Source: Amycolatopsis sp. CA-230715 (lineage in GTDB: Bacteria; Actinomycetota; Actinomycetes; Mycobacteriales; Pseudonocardiaceae). Taken from it: a stretch of DNA of 64,000 bases. Numbering within the stretch: the first letter of the stretch is position 1; each line of letters begins with the position of its first letter. The DNA lies in contig NZ_CP059997.1 of NCBI RefSeq assembly GCF_018736145.1, forward strand, positions 8,431,501 through 8,495,500, in the 5' to 3' direction. Positions 41,057 through 49,182 of the stretch are shown here, one piece after another. Both the position numbers and the translations under genes were made by a program. The notes under the pieces were generated by a model that worked only from the letters and a program-made list of their open reading frames with translations, did no database searches and was not told where the DNA came from.

Positions 41057-41114
41057 TTGACACGGTACAAGTTCCTGGGTAGAACTTAGATCGTGAAAAC
41101 GAACTAAGTTCGTT
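41057..41114 (+). promoter_or_regulatory. Promoter with two overlapping inverted repeats upstream of the flavoprotein monooxygenase
   Basis: TTGACA at 41057-41062 and TAGAAC at 41080-41085 are separated by 17 bases, a good sigma-70-type promoter. AAGTTC-N7-GAACTT (41069-41087) overlaps the spacer and -10 box, and a perfect AACGAACT-A-AGTTCGTT palindrome (41098-41114) follows it. This is the layout of a repressor-controlled promoter. The regulator gene is not adjacent. Confidence 0.65.
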
Positions 41115-41138
41115 ACGACTGATCTTTCGAGGTGAGCG

Positions 41139-42251
41139 ATGCGAGTTTCCGTGATCGGAGCCGGTCTCGGCGGGCTGTGCCTGGCGCAGGGCCTGCGCGG
41201 CGCAGGGATCGAGGCCGACGTGTACGAGCGCGATCCGGCGATCACCGCGCGGTTCCAGGGCTACCGGCTCGTGTTGAACCCGGTCGGGTTCGACGCGCTG
41301 CGCGGCTGCCTGCCGTCGCGCTGGCACGCCCTGCTGGACGAGATCGTCAGCGACACCCGCGTCGAGCGGCTCGTCCTGGACCCCCAGCTGAACAAGATCG
41401 GCGAGCTCGGCTCCGCCAGGAGCGGGATCGTGGTCGACCGGCACGTGCTCCGGCACCTGCTGCTGACCGGCCTCCCCGTACACACCGGCGCCGCGCTGAC
41501 CGGGTACGACGTGCTGGCCGGCGGCAAGGTGGAAGCCCGGTTCGCGCACGGCGACCCGGTCACCGCCGATCTGCTCGTCGGAGCGGACGGGGTCGGCTCG
41601 GCCGTCCGCTCGGTGTTGTCGCCGCGGACCACCCCGACCGACACCGGCGTCCGGTTCGTCATCGGCCGCACCACGCTGACCGAGCAGTTCGCCGGACTGT
41701 CCCGTGCCTACGGCTCGAAGATCGCCGGTGACGGCGTGAGTCTGCTGCTCGGCGCGATGCGCTTCCGGACTCCGCCGAAGGAGGCGGCCGAGAAACTGGC
41801 GCCCGAGGTGACCCTGCCCGACACCCGCGACTACGTGCGCTGGGCCATGATCCTGCCGCCGAACGGCTCGCTCGCCGACCTGACCCCGCAGGAGGCCGCG
41901 CTGTCCAGGATGGACGGTTGGCATCCGGATCCGCGCGCACTCATCGAACAATCCGATCCGGACAACAGCACCCTGCTGTCCATCCGGGTCGTCGAGCTCC
42001 GCGAACGCTGGGCGCCCGGCCCGGTGACGCTGCTCGGCGACGCCATCCACGCCACTTCGCCGACCGGCGGCAACGGCGCGAACACCGCCCTGCGCGACGC
42101 CGACCTGCTGCGCAGCTGCCTGATCGGCGGCAAGGATCTCGCCGGCGCGGTCGACGACTACGAGCGGCAGATGATCGAGTACGGCGCCGAAGCCGTGCGC
42201 CACAGCCTCGCCGCGCTGCCCGCCTTCGTCCCGAAACCGGAACAGGTCTGA
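41139..42251 (+). CDS. FAD-dependent aromatic-hydroxylase-type monooxygenase
   Basis: 370 aa, ATG with GAGGTGAG upstream. FAD-binding GxGxxG at the N-terminus ('VIGAGLGGLCLAQGLRGAGI'), the DG motif ('LLVGADGVGSAVRSVL') and the second FAD motif 'VTLLGDAIHATSPTGGNGAN' identify a class A flavoprotein monooxygenase of the PHBH/rifampicin-monooxygenase-like group. It uses NAD(P)H and O2 to hydroxylate an unknown, probably aromatic, substrate. An operator-like promoter lies upstream. It is 690 bases left of the halogenase and may or may not belong to that cluster. Confidence 0.9.
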   Translation: MRVSVIGAGLGGLCLAQGLRGAGIEADVYERDPAITARFQGYRLVLNPVGFDALRGCLPSRWHALLDEIVSDTRVERLVLDPQLNKIGELGSARSGIVVDRHVLRHLLLTGLPVHTGAALTGYDVLAGGKVEARFAHGDPVTADLLVGADGVGSAVRSVLSPRTTPTDTGVRFVIGRTTLTEQFAGLSRAYGSKIAGDGVSLLLGAMRFRTPPKEAAEKLAPEVTLPDTRDYVRWAMILPPNGSLADLTPQEAALSRMDGWHPDPRALIEQSDPDNSTLLSIRVVELRERWAPGPVTLLGDAIHATSPTGGNGANTALRDADLLRSCLIGGKDLAGAVDDYERQMIEYGAEAVRHSLAALPAFVPKPEQV

Positions 42252-42816
42252 CCCGCCCGCCGTCGCTACGGCTGGTATGCCCGTCGTGCTCGAATAATCC
42301 TTGTGCCGAAAGGGGAATCCGCCTCTCGTCGGATTGCGGGACGGCGCGTGGGCGGGTGTGCTCGGGCGGGACCAACTCGGGTAACGCGGCTCTGCTGTGT
42401 TTCTTCGCCGAAGGCGGCGCCGTCCTGGCCGCGGCGCCCCGTCAACGCTTTCCTGCCGCATGGCGTCGATCTGTGTGCGGAGCCGGACCTTAACTATCCA
42501 CAGTGGACGTATGTGGTACGCGGCCATGACAAGGGTGGCGGCGAGTCGGTTACCCCGGAACGCGCATGGGACATGTCCGAGCGTGACCGGTTACGGACCG
42601 AGGGCGTTGCTGCCGCGGCGTCGAACGGCGCTGTCGCGGATCATCGCCGCTCGACGCGCCGGGCTGGTGGGTGAGGTCCATCCGCTCCGTGTGGACGGGG
42701 GATCCCGTTGTGCCGGGATCGGTAGTCCCGCGCTGCGGTGTCCCGGGTCCTGTGCGATCTTGCGGTGGCCGGTCCGAGCGGGTAGTCTCGCGTTGGACCT
42801 GGGGGTCTGAGAATAG
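42252..42816 (+). other. 565-base intergenic stretch, no gene supported
   Basis: The region between the monooxygenase and the biosynthetic cluster contains only weak open frames with poor codon bias and no recognisable domain. A TCCACAGTGGAC palindrome at 42496 is one of several in the window. It may be a boundary between general chromosome and the cluster. Confidence 0.5.
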
Positions 42817-42838
42817 ATGTCAACTGTGTGGTTGTCAT
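42817..42838. promoter_or_regulatory. Near-palindromic operator candidate upstream of the halogenase
   Basis: ATGTCAAC-TGTGTG-GTTGTCAT pairs seven of eight bases in each arm. It lies about 105-125 bases upstream of the halogenase start in an AT-richer leader, where the cluster promoter is expected. No regulator gene is adjacent within the window. Confidence 0.35.
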
Positions 42839-42941
42839 CCGTTCATCTCGCGCAAACTGAGGCACTTTTTGCGAAAGTGTCTTCGTTGCGATATTGCTCG
42901 AATGTCTGCGATTGCTGCTGCAAAAAATCTGGGGGACCGGA

Positions 42942-44504
42942 ATGGTCAAAAATGTAGTGATTGTTGGTGGAGGTACCGCTGGCTGGATGGCCGCGACGTA
43001 CCTGCGCGCGGCATTCGCCGATCGACTCTCGATCACTTTGGTCGAATCGGACAGGGTGGGTACGATCGGTGTTGGCGAGGCGACGTTCTCCACAATTCGC
43101 CACTTCTTCGACTATCTGGGTCTCGCGGAGGAAGAATGGATGCCAAAATGCGAGGCGACTTATAAGCTGGGCATTCGCTTCGAGAACTGGCGATCTCCGG
43201 GAAGTCATTTCTACCACCCATTTGAGCGTGTTCGAACTGTTGACGGATTCTCGTTGACGGATTGGTGGCTGCACAAGAAGCCGTCGGAACGATTCGACGA
43301 GGACTGCTTTCTCATTGCGGCACTGTGCGAGGCGAAGCGGTCGCCGCGGTATCCGGATGGCCGACTGTTCGAGCAGGAGTACAAGGAGAACGGCGTCAGT
43401 GCGCGCTACCGCACCACGCTGTCCGAACAGGACACCCAGTTCCCCTATGCCTACCATTTCGACGCGGCGTTGCTCGCGAAGTACCTGAGCAAGTACGGCA
43501 CCGACCGGGGTGTACGGCATGTGCTGGACGACGTGCAGGACGTCGTACTGGACGAACGCGGCTGGATCAGCCACATCGTGACCAAGGAGCACGGCGAACT
43601 GCACGGTGATCTGTTCATCGACTGCACGGGTTTTCGCGGGCTGCTGCTCAACCAGGCGCTCGGCGAGGAGTTCATGTCCTACCAGGACAGCCTGCCCAAC
43701 GACCGCGCGGTCGCGCTGCGAGTGCCCGCGGACATGGCGGCCGAAGGAATCCGCCCGTGCACCACCGCCACCGCGAGGGACGCGGGCTGGATCTGGACCA
43801 TCCCGCTGTTCGGGCGGATCGGCACCGGTTACGTGTACGCGGGCGACTACCTGAGCCCGGAGCAGGCCGAAGCCGATCTCCGCGCGTTCGTCGGCCCCCG
43901 TGCGGACGATCTTGAGGCCAACCACATTCGCATGCGCATCGGCCGTTCCCGCAATTCGTGGGTCCGCAACTGCGTCGCGATCGGGCTGTCCAGTGGTTTC
44001 GTGGAACCGTTGGAGTCGACTGGGATCTTCTTCATCCAGAACGCCATCGAGCAACTGGTCAAGCACTTTCCGGCCGCTGGGTGGGACGAGAGCCTGCGTA
44101 CTTCCTACAACAGGCAGGTCGCGCGGGTCATGGACGGCGTTCGCGAGTTCCTGGTGCTGCACTACTACGCGGCTGCTCGCGCGGACAACCAGTACTGGCG
44201 GGACACCAAGACGCGTCCGCTGCCGGACGGGCTGGCGGAGCGGTTGGAAGGGTGGCAGACGAAGCTTCCCGACGCGGATTCGGTGTGGCCCTACTACCAC
44301 GGATTCGAACCGTACTCCTACATCGCGATGCTGCTCGGGCTCGGCGGGGTTCCGGTGCAGGCACCACCCGCGCTCGCCCTGTTCGACGACACGAGCGCTT
44401 CGAAGGAGTTGCAACTGGTCGGCGACCAGGCACGTGATCTCGCCAACCGGCTGCCGAGCCAGTACACCTATCTTGCCCAGCTGCACGGGAACGCCGGTGC
44501 TTGA
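42942..44504 (+). CDS. Flavin-dependent tryptophan-halogenase family enzyme
   Basis: 520 aa from ATG at 42942 with GGGGG upstream; a longer in-frame start 16 codons before is less likely. The FAD-binding motif 'VVIVGGGTAGWMAATYL', the halogenase signature 'GWIWTIPLFGR' (WxWxIP) and 'GFVEPLESTGIFF' (Glu of the active site) are all present. 'EATYKLGIRF' supplies Lys75, equivalent to catalytic Lys79 of PrnA/RebH, which forms the chloramine. It uses FADH2 from a separate reductase (not seen) to chlorinate an electron-rich aromatic ring. Members of the family in peptide clusters (e.g. Ram20/End30) act on aromatic residues of NRPS-bound or free substrates. First gene of the cluster. Confidence 0.95.
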   Translation: MVKNVVIVGGGTAGWMAATYLRAAFADRLSITLVESDRVGTIGVGEATFSTIRHFFDYLGLAEEEWMPKCEATYKLGIRFENWRSPGSHFYHPFERVRTVDGFSLTDWWLHKKPSERFDEDCFLIAALCEAKRSPRYPDGRLFEQEYKENGVSARYRTTLSEQDTQFPYAYHFDAALLAKYLSKYGTDRGVRHVLDDVQDVVLDERGWISHIVTKEHGELHGDLFIDCTGFRGLLLNQALGEEFMSYQDSLPNDRAVALRVPADMAAEGIRPCTTATARDAGWIWTIPLFGRIGTGYVYAGDYLSPEQAEADLRAFVGPRADDLEANHIRMRIGRSRNSWVRNCVAIGLSSGFVEPLESTGIFFIQNAIEQLVKHFPAAGWDESLRTSYNRQVARVMDGVREFLVLHYYAAARADNQYWRDTKTRPLPDGLAERLEGWQTKLPDADSVWPYYHGFEPYSYIAMLLGLGGVPVQAPPALALFDDTSASKELQLVGDQARDLANRLPSQYTYLAQLHGNAGA

Positions 44505-44506
44505 GC

Positions 44507-45793
44507 ATGACGGGTGCGCTGCACACAGTCGTCGCACTGGCGGGGACGCTGTTGATCGCCTTCCTGGCCGGCGGGATCGCCAGGCGCCTCGGTCAGCCCG
44601 CGATCGTCGGCGAGATCGCCGCAGGGCTGCTCCTCGGCCCGGCACTTTTCGCGATCGGCGGCGCGACGACCGTCGACGCGCTGTTCCCCCGCGGGGTGCT
44701 CGACGTCCTGCACTTGATCGGACAGGCCGGCTTGGCGCTCTTCCTGCTGTCCGTCGCCCATGAGCTGAAGACAGGGCAGGGGGACGGGGCGATGCGGCGC
44801 AACGGCTGGCTCGTCGCCGGCGCGTTGCTGCCAGGTCTCCTTGTCGGGGCACTGCTGGCAGTGCTGGTTTTCGACGACTCGGCCCTGCGCGGTACCGCGC
44901 CGGCACCAGCGCTGGTGGTCCTGCTGGCGATCGCCTTCTCGGTGACGGCTGTCCCGGTGCTGGCCCGGATTCTCGCCGAGCGGGGCGGGCCTGTGCCCGA
45001 GATGGGCAGGCTCGCGCTGGGCGCGGCAGTGGCGATCGACGTCGTCGCGTGGATCGGACTCGCCGTCGCGGTCGGGCTTGCCTCGGGGCAGGTGTCGGGG
45101 TTCATCCGAGCGCTCGCCGTCCTGCTCGGCGGTGCGGCCGTCACCGTGTTGCTCGCGCGAACGCTTCGGGCCGAGCGGGCCGGACGGGTCGCCGGCCGGT
45201 CGATGGCGGTGACCGCGGTGGTGACCGGTGCGGCCGCGCTCGGTGCCGCGGTGCTGTCCGAGCGGTGGGGAATGACCGCGGTGTTCGGCGTGTTCGTCGT
45301 CGGACTCGCCTTGCCGAAGGGCGGGGAAGGCACGCACTGGTCCGAAGTGACCCGGATCCTCGGCCGGTTGGGCAAGCTTGTGGTGCCCATGTTCTTCGTG
45401 GTCACCGGGCTCACGGTGTTCACCGGTTCGCTGGCGGCGACCCCGTGGTGGTTGATCGTCGTCGCGACGGTGCTCGCGATCGTGGCCAAGGTGGGCGGCG
45501 GCTGGCTAGGCGGCAGGCTGGCCGGGTACCCGGTCTGGGAGAGCGTTCAGTTCGGCGTGCTGATGAACACCAGAGGGCTCACCGAGATCGTGCTGCTCCA
45601 GGCCGGTTATTCCACAGGCATCCTGCCCGCGCCGTTGTTCATCGCACTGCTGCTGATGGCGTTGCTGACCACGGCGTCGACGGCACCCGCGTTGCGCCTG
45701 CTCGACAGATTGGCCGCCAGCCGGGGCGTCGCACTCGTGCCGATGCTGCCCATGCCACCACGGATAGCCCTGCGGAAAGGAAGAATGACGTGA
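44507..45793 (+). CDS. CPA2-type Na+/H+ (K+/H+) antiporter
   Basis: 428 aa from ATG at 44507 (TTG at 44501 would overlap the halogenase stop). About 12 hydrophobic segments; the N-terminal 'FLAGGIARRLGQPAIVGEIA' and 'GLLLGPALFA' plus 'SVTAVPVLARILAE' and 'AVAIDVVAWIGLAV' (membrane-embedded Asp) are typical of the KefB/CPA2 family. Such transporters are recurrent in glycopeptide and related lipopeptide clusters, where they may serve export or self-protection (inference). The gene overlaps the carbamoyltransferase start by GTGA. Confidence 0.9.
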   Translation: MTGALHTVVALAGTLLIAFLAGGIARRLGQPAIVGEIAAGLLLGPALFAIGGATTVDALFPRGVLDVLHLIGQAGLALFLLSVAHELKTGQGDGAMRRNGWLVAGALLPGLLVGALLAVLVFDDSALRGTAPAPALVVLLAIAFSVTAVPVLARILAERGGPVPEMGRLALGAAVAIDVVAWIGLAVAVGLASGQVSGFIRALAVLLGGAAVTVLLARTLRAERAGRVAGRSMAVTAVVTGAAALGAAVLSERWGMTAVFGVFVVGLALPKGGEGTHWSEVTRILGRLGKLVVPMFFVVTGLTVFTGSLAATPWWLIVVATVLAIVAKVGGGWLGGRLAGYPVWESVQFGVLMNTRGLTEIVLLQAGYSTGILPAPLFIALLLMALLTTASTAPALRLLDRLAASRGVALVPMLPMPPRIALRKGRMT

Positions 45794-46710
45794 GAAGTCT
45801 GCTCTCGCTCACCGACTTGACCACCGAGACGGTCGAACGGCTGACTCGGCGGTCGGTGGAACTCGCCGCGTCGTCGACGTACCGGCAGACGCTCGCCGGG
45901 CGATCGGTGGGAATCTTCTTCCGCAAGTCGTCGACGCGGACCCGGACCTCGTTCTGGGCCGCGGCGACCAGGCTGGGTGCCCAGGTCGTCACCTACGGCC
46001 CCGATGATCTTCAGCTGGTGACGGGAGAATCGCCCGAAGACACCGCCAGGGTGTTGTCGAACTACCTGGACCTGCTGGTCGCGCGGACGAACGGCGAACT
46101 CGACGAGCTGCGCAGATTCACCGGAGCCGGACTCGGTGTGGTCAACGCCCTGACCGAGCACGAACATCCCACCCAGGCACTGGCCGATCTTTCGACACTG
46201 CGCGAGGCGTTCGGTGAGCTCGCCGGCCGCGAGCTGCTTTACGTCGGGGAGGGCAACAGCACCGCGGCCGCGCTGGTGCTGGCCACCGCGCTTACCCCCG
46301 GATTCCGGCTTTCCCTGGTGACTCCCGAGGGGTACGGGATCTCGCCGGACGTCTTCGACGCGGCGAAGAGGCTGGCGGGCGGCGACCCGGGTGTCGAGCA
46401 ACGGCACGATTTCGACGGTCTCGCGGGCAAGGTCGACGCGGTCTACACCAGCCGCTGGCAGACGATGGGCGTGGCGAAAGCCGATCCGGACTGGGTGTCC
46501 GCGTTCCTGCCGTACCGCGTCACGGGCGAACTGCTTTCGGAGGTCGGCAAACCAGGGGTGGTGTTCCTGCACGACCTGCCCGCGATCCGGGGGCAGGAGG
46601 TGACCGACGAGGTGCTCGACGGTTCGGCGAGCCTGGCGTGGCGGCAGGCCGCGCACAAGATGACCAGCGCGATGTCCGTGCTCGAGTGGTGCGCTGAAGT
46701 GCGGTGGTGA
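45790..46710 (+). CDS. Ornithine/aspartate carbamoyltransferase homologue in a biosynthetic cluster
   Basis: 306 aa from GTG at 45790. The carbamoyl-phosphate site is intact: 'FFRKSSTRTRTSFWAAATRL' (S-T-R-T-R) and 'EHEHPTQALADL' (H-P-T-Q). The amino-acid-binding half is altered: where ornithine transcarbamylases have HCLP the sequence is 'FLHDLPAIRGQEVTDEVLDG' (Cys to Asp), and the SMG loop reads 'TSRWQTMGV'. A primary-metabolism ArgF is therefore unlikely. Precedent: VioL/CmnL of viomycin and capreomycin are ornithine-carbamoyltransferase homologues that carbamoylate the amino group of a 2,3-diaminopropionate residue. Here it probably makes a citrulline- or ureido-type residue or caps an amine of the peptide (inference). 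Confidence 0.9.
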   Translation: MRSLLSLTDLTTETVERLTRRSVELAASSTYRQTLAGRSVGIFFRKSSTRTRTSFWAAATRLGAQVVTYGPDDLQLVTGESPEDTARVLSNYLDLLVARTNGELDELRRFTGAGLGVVNALTEHEHPTQALADLSTLREAFGELAGRELLYVGEGNSTAAALVLATALTPGFRLSLVTPEGYGISPDVFDAAKRLAGGDPGVEQRHDFDGLAGKVDAVYTSRWQTMGVAKADPDWVSAFLPYRVTGELLSEVGKPGVVFLHDLPAIRGQEVTDEVLDGSASLAWRQAAHKMTSAMSVLEWCAEVRW

Positions 46711-46765
46711 CCAGGTGCACCGATCACGTTACCGGGAGGAGAGAACACTGTCGGATTCAGCGGCG

Positions 46766-47503
46766 ATGCCCGTGGCCCTGGTGAGTGGCGGGACCAAGGG
46801 AATCGGTTTGAGCCTCAGTCGGCGCCTGCGCAAAATCGGTTACCGGGTCGTCGCCCTTTATCGCTCGGACGAGGGTTCGGCGGTTTCGGCGTCGGAGGAG
46901 CTCGGTGCGGAAAATTTCGAGGCGGTGCGCGCGGACGTGTCCAATCCGCGAGATGCGCGGCGGATTGCGGCACGCGTCCTCGAGGCCCACGGAGCAGTGA
47001 CGGTGTTGGTGAACAACGCCGGGCTGAATATCGACCGGCCTTTTCTGGCGCTGGCGGACGACGAGTGGGACAAGGTGATCGCCACGAACCTGTCCGGCCC
47101 GTTCTACCTCACCAGCGCACTGGCTCCCGCCATGCTGGACGCCGGCGGTGGCTCGGTCGTCAACGTGGGTGCCACCACCGCGATCCGGCCGAGGCGGGAC
47201 GGAGCGAATTACTGTGCTAGCAAGGCGGGACTGATGCACCTGACCAAGTGCCTCGCGCTGGAACTCGCACCGACGATCCGGGTCAACAGCTTGATCCCCG
47301 GCATGATCGAGACCGCCGAGATGCGGACCCGGTTCCGGCTCGACGAGCCGGAGCGGATGGCCGGAATGCTCGATGAAATTCCGCAGCGGCGCATCGGGTC
47401 TCCGGAGGAGATGGCCGACGCGCTCGAATTCCTGATAGGGCCGGCCGGGGCTTATGTGACCGGCCAGAAACTCATCGTCGACGGCGGCCAGTTCATGTGG
47501 TAA
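46766..47503 (+). CDS. Short-chain dehydrogenase/reductase (FabG-like, first of two)
   Basis: 245 aa from ATG at 46766. A GGGAGGAG sequence lies eight bases before an in-frame CTG at 46748, so translation could begin there with an unusual start codon; no other in-frame site in that zone has a good Shine-Dalgarno. NAD(P) motif 'ALVSGGTKGIGLSLS', catalytic 'NYCASKAG' (Tyr and Lys). The catalytic Ser block reads 'VNVGATTAIRPR', lacking the usual Ser, so Thr may substitute or activity may differ. It may act with the PKS or reduce a precursor. Confidence 0.85.
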   Translation: MPVALVSGGTKGIGLSLSRRLRKIGYRVVALYRSDEGSAVSASEELGAENFEAVRADVSNPRDARRIAARVLEAHGAVTVLVNNAGLNIDRPFLALADDEWDKVIATNLSGPFYLTSALAPAMLDAGGGSVVNVGATTAIRPRRDGANYCASKAGLMHLTKCLALELAPTIRVNSLIPGMIETAEMRTRFRLDEPERMAGMLDEIPQRRIGSPEEMADALEFLIGPAGAYVTGQKLIVDGGQFMW

Positions 47504-47626
47504 AAATTCTTCTGTTGCGTGTTCCCGGGTTATCGGATAGGCTCGAAAAATACTGAGGATGTGTGCGCGTTCGCTCGGGATGGTCATCTCAGCTCTGAGC
47601 GCCGATGTCGACACGGAGGTACTGGG

Positions 47627-47884
47627 GTGACCGTGAATTCACTGGAAGACGAGCGTATGAGTCGGGTGCGGAAGGTAGTCTGCGCACTTCTCGAGGTCGA
47701 TGAGGAAAAGATCACTGAATCCGAATTGTTCATCGAGGACTACAACGCCGATTCGTTGCAGGCGATCGAGATTCTCGCGGGGGTCGAGCGGGAGTTCGGG
47801 GTGGTGATCGGCCAGGACAAGGTGACCGAGTTGGTCAACCTGCGCAGCGTGTACGACGTGGTCGCCGAAGCCGCGGGCTGGTAG
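47627..47884 (+). CDS. Acyl carrier protein
   Basis: 85 aa from GTG at 47627 with CGGAGG upstream. 'IEDYNADSLQAIEILAGVE' contains the DSL motif whose Ser receives 4'-phosphopantetheine, and 'TELVNLRSVYDVVAEA' is the last helix. It carries the growing chain for the ketosynthase/CLF pair encoded next. It needs a phosphopantetheinyl transferase encoded elsewhere. A 123-base gap precedes it. Confidence 0.93.
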   Translation: MTVNSLEDERMSRVRKVVCALLEVDEEKITESELFIEDYNADSLQAIEILAGVEREFGVVIGQDKVTELVNLRSVYDVVAEAAGW

Positions 47885-47931
47885 CGGGCCCGGGGCCGGC
47901 TTCGAGTACTTGCGGCAGCTTGGGGGTTCAG

Positions 47932-49182
47932 TTGTCTGTTCGCGTTGGCCGGCGTCCTGGCGGGCCACATCGGGTCGTGCTGACCGGTCTCGGCGTGCTG
48001 TCGAGCATTGGGGTCGGTGCGGCGGAGTTCGCCGACGGATTGCGCGCCGGGCGTAGCGGCGCCAAACCGATCGAAGGCTTCGACACCGAAGGTTTCGAGT
48101 ACACCAATGCTTGTGAGGTAAGGGGATTCGATCCGCACCGGTGGGTGCGCGAGCTGCCGGTGCACGAACTGGGCAGGGCGAGCCAGTTCTCCGTCGCGGC
48201 TACCGGAATGGCGATCGAGAACTCGGGCCTTCCGGTCGAGGTGTTGCGCGCTCGACGCGGGTTGATCGCGCTGGGGACGACCGACGGGGAGGGTTTCGAC
48301 CTGGACCGGTTGGTGCAGGAGGAGATCGGCGCCGGACTGCCGGGGCTGGATACCGCCGTGGTGCGCAGGCTGGCGCCGCACCGGCTGCCGCTGGTCGTGG
48401 CCAGGGAGTTCGGTCTGTCCCGTGTGGAGACTGCGACGATCACCACTGCTTGCGCGGCGGGGAACTACGCCATCGGCTACGGTTTCGACGCGGTACGAAA
48501 CGGTGAAGTGGACTACGCGCTGTGCGGTGGCGCGGACGCGATCTGCCGCAAGACCTTCGCCGGGTTCTACCGGATGGGCACGATAGCCCCGGATCTGTGC
48601 CGCCCGTTCGACAAGGACCGCAAGGGCATCCTCACCGGCGAGGGGGCGGGCGTCGTGTTGATGGAGAGTCTGGAGTCCGCGCTGGCACGCGGCGCGCGCG
48701 TCCACGCCGAGGTACTGGGATACGGACTCGGCTGCGACGCGTTCCACCAGGTGGCGCCGCAGCAGGACGGTGTCGCCCGGTGCATGTCGGCGGCGCTCGA
48801 CAACGCGGGGGTCAAACCGGAGCAGGTGGACTTCATCTCCGCGCACGGGACCGGGACGAAGGCCAACGACGTGACCGAGTCCAGGGCGATCCGGCAGGTC
48901 TTCGGCACCGAGCCGCCGCGAACGGTGTCGATGAAGTCCATGCTGGGCCACACCATGGGCGCGGCGAGCGCGCTCGCCCTGATCGGGTGCGCGCTGGCCA
49001 TCACCCACGGATTCGTGCCACCCACGATCAACCACCGCGAAACCGATCCCGAGTGCGAGATCGACTGCGTGCCGAACGTGTCGGTGCCCGCCGACGTCCG
49101 GATCGCGCAGAACAACGGGTTGGCCTTCGGCGGCAACAACGCGGTCGTGCTCCTCGGCAAGTACGAGGAGGGAGCACGGTGA
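47932..49182 (+). CDS. Beta-ketoacyl synthase (KS-alpha) of a highly reducing type II PKS
   Basis: 416 aa from TTG at 47932 with GGGGG six bases upstream (no ATG or GTG is suitable; TTG at 47920 is an alternative). The active-site triad is complete: Cys in 'TITTACAAGNYAIGYG', His in 'SAHGTGTKANDVTE', and His in 'MLGHTMGAASALAL'. It condenses malonyl units on the ACP. Adjacent, translationally coupled to a ketosynthase-like partner without catalytic Cys, it forms the KS/CLF heterodimer. Confidence 0.93.
   Translation: MSVRVGRRPGGPHRVVLTGLGVLSSIGVGAAEFADGLRAGRSGAKPIEGFDTEGFEYTNACEVRGFDPHRWVRELPVHELGRASQFSVAATGMAIENSGLPVEVLRARRGLIALGTTDGEGFDLDRLVQEEIGAGLPGLDTAVVRRLAPHRLPLVVAREFGLSRVETATITTACAAGNYAIGYGFDAVRNGEVDYALCGGADAICRKTFAGFYRMGTIAPDLCRPFDKDRKGILTGEGAGVVLMESLESALARGARVHAEVLGYGLGCDAFHQVAPQQDGVARCMSAALDNAGVKPEQVDFISAHGTGTKANDVTESRAIRQVFGTEPPRTVSMKSMLGHTMGAASALALIGCALAITHGFVPPTINHRETDPECEIDCVPNVSVPADVRIAQNNGLAFGGNNAVVLLGKYEEGAR

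Noticed and set aside
42252..42816. Open frames between the monooxygenase and the halogenase (e.g. 42303-42674)
   Set aside because: Weak codon bias, no domain, no ribosome-binding site; treated as intergenic.
42780..42941. StrR-type binding site (GTTCGACTG-N-CAGTCGAAC) before the halogenase, as in glycopeptide clusters
   Set aside because: No such sequence could be found in the leader; only an unrelated inverted repeat is present.
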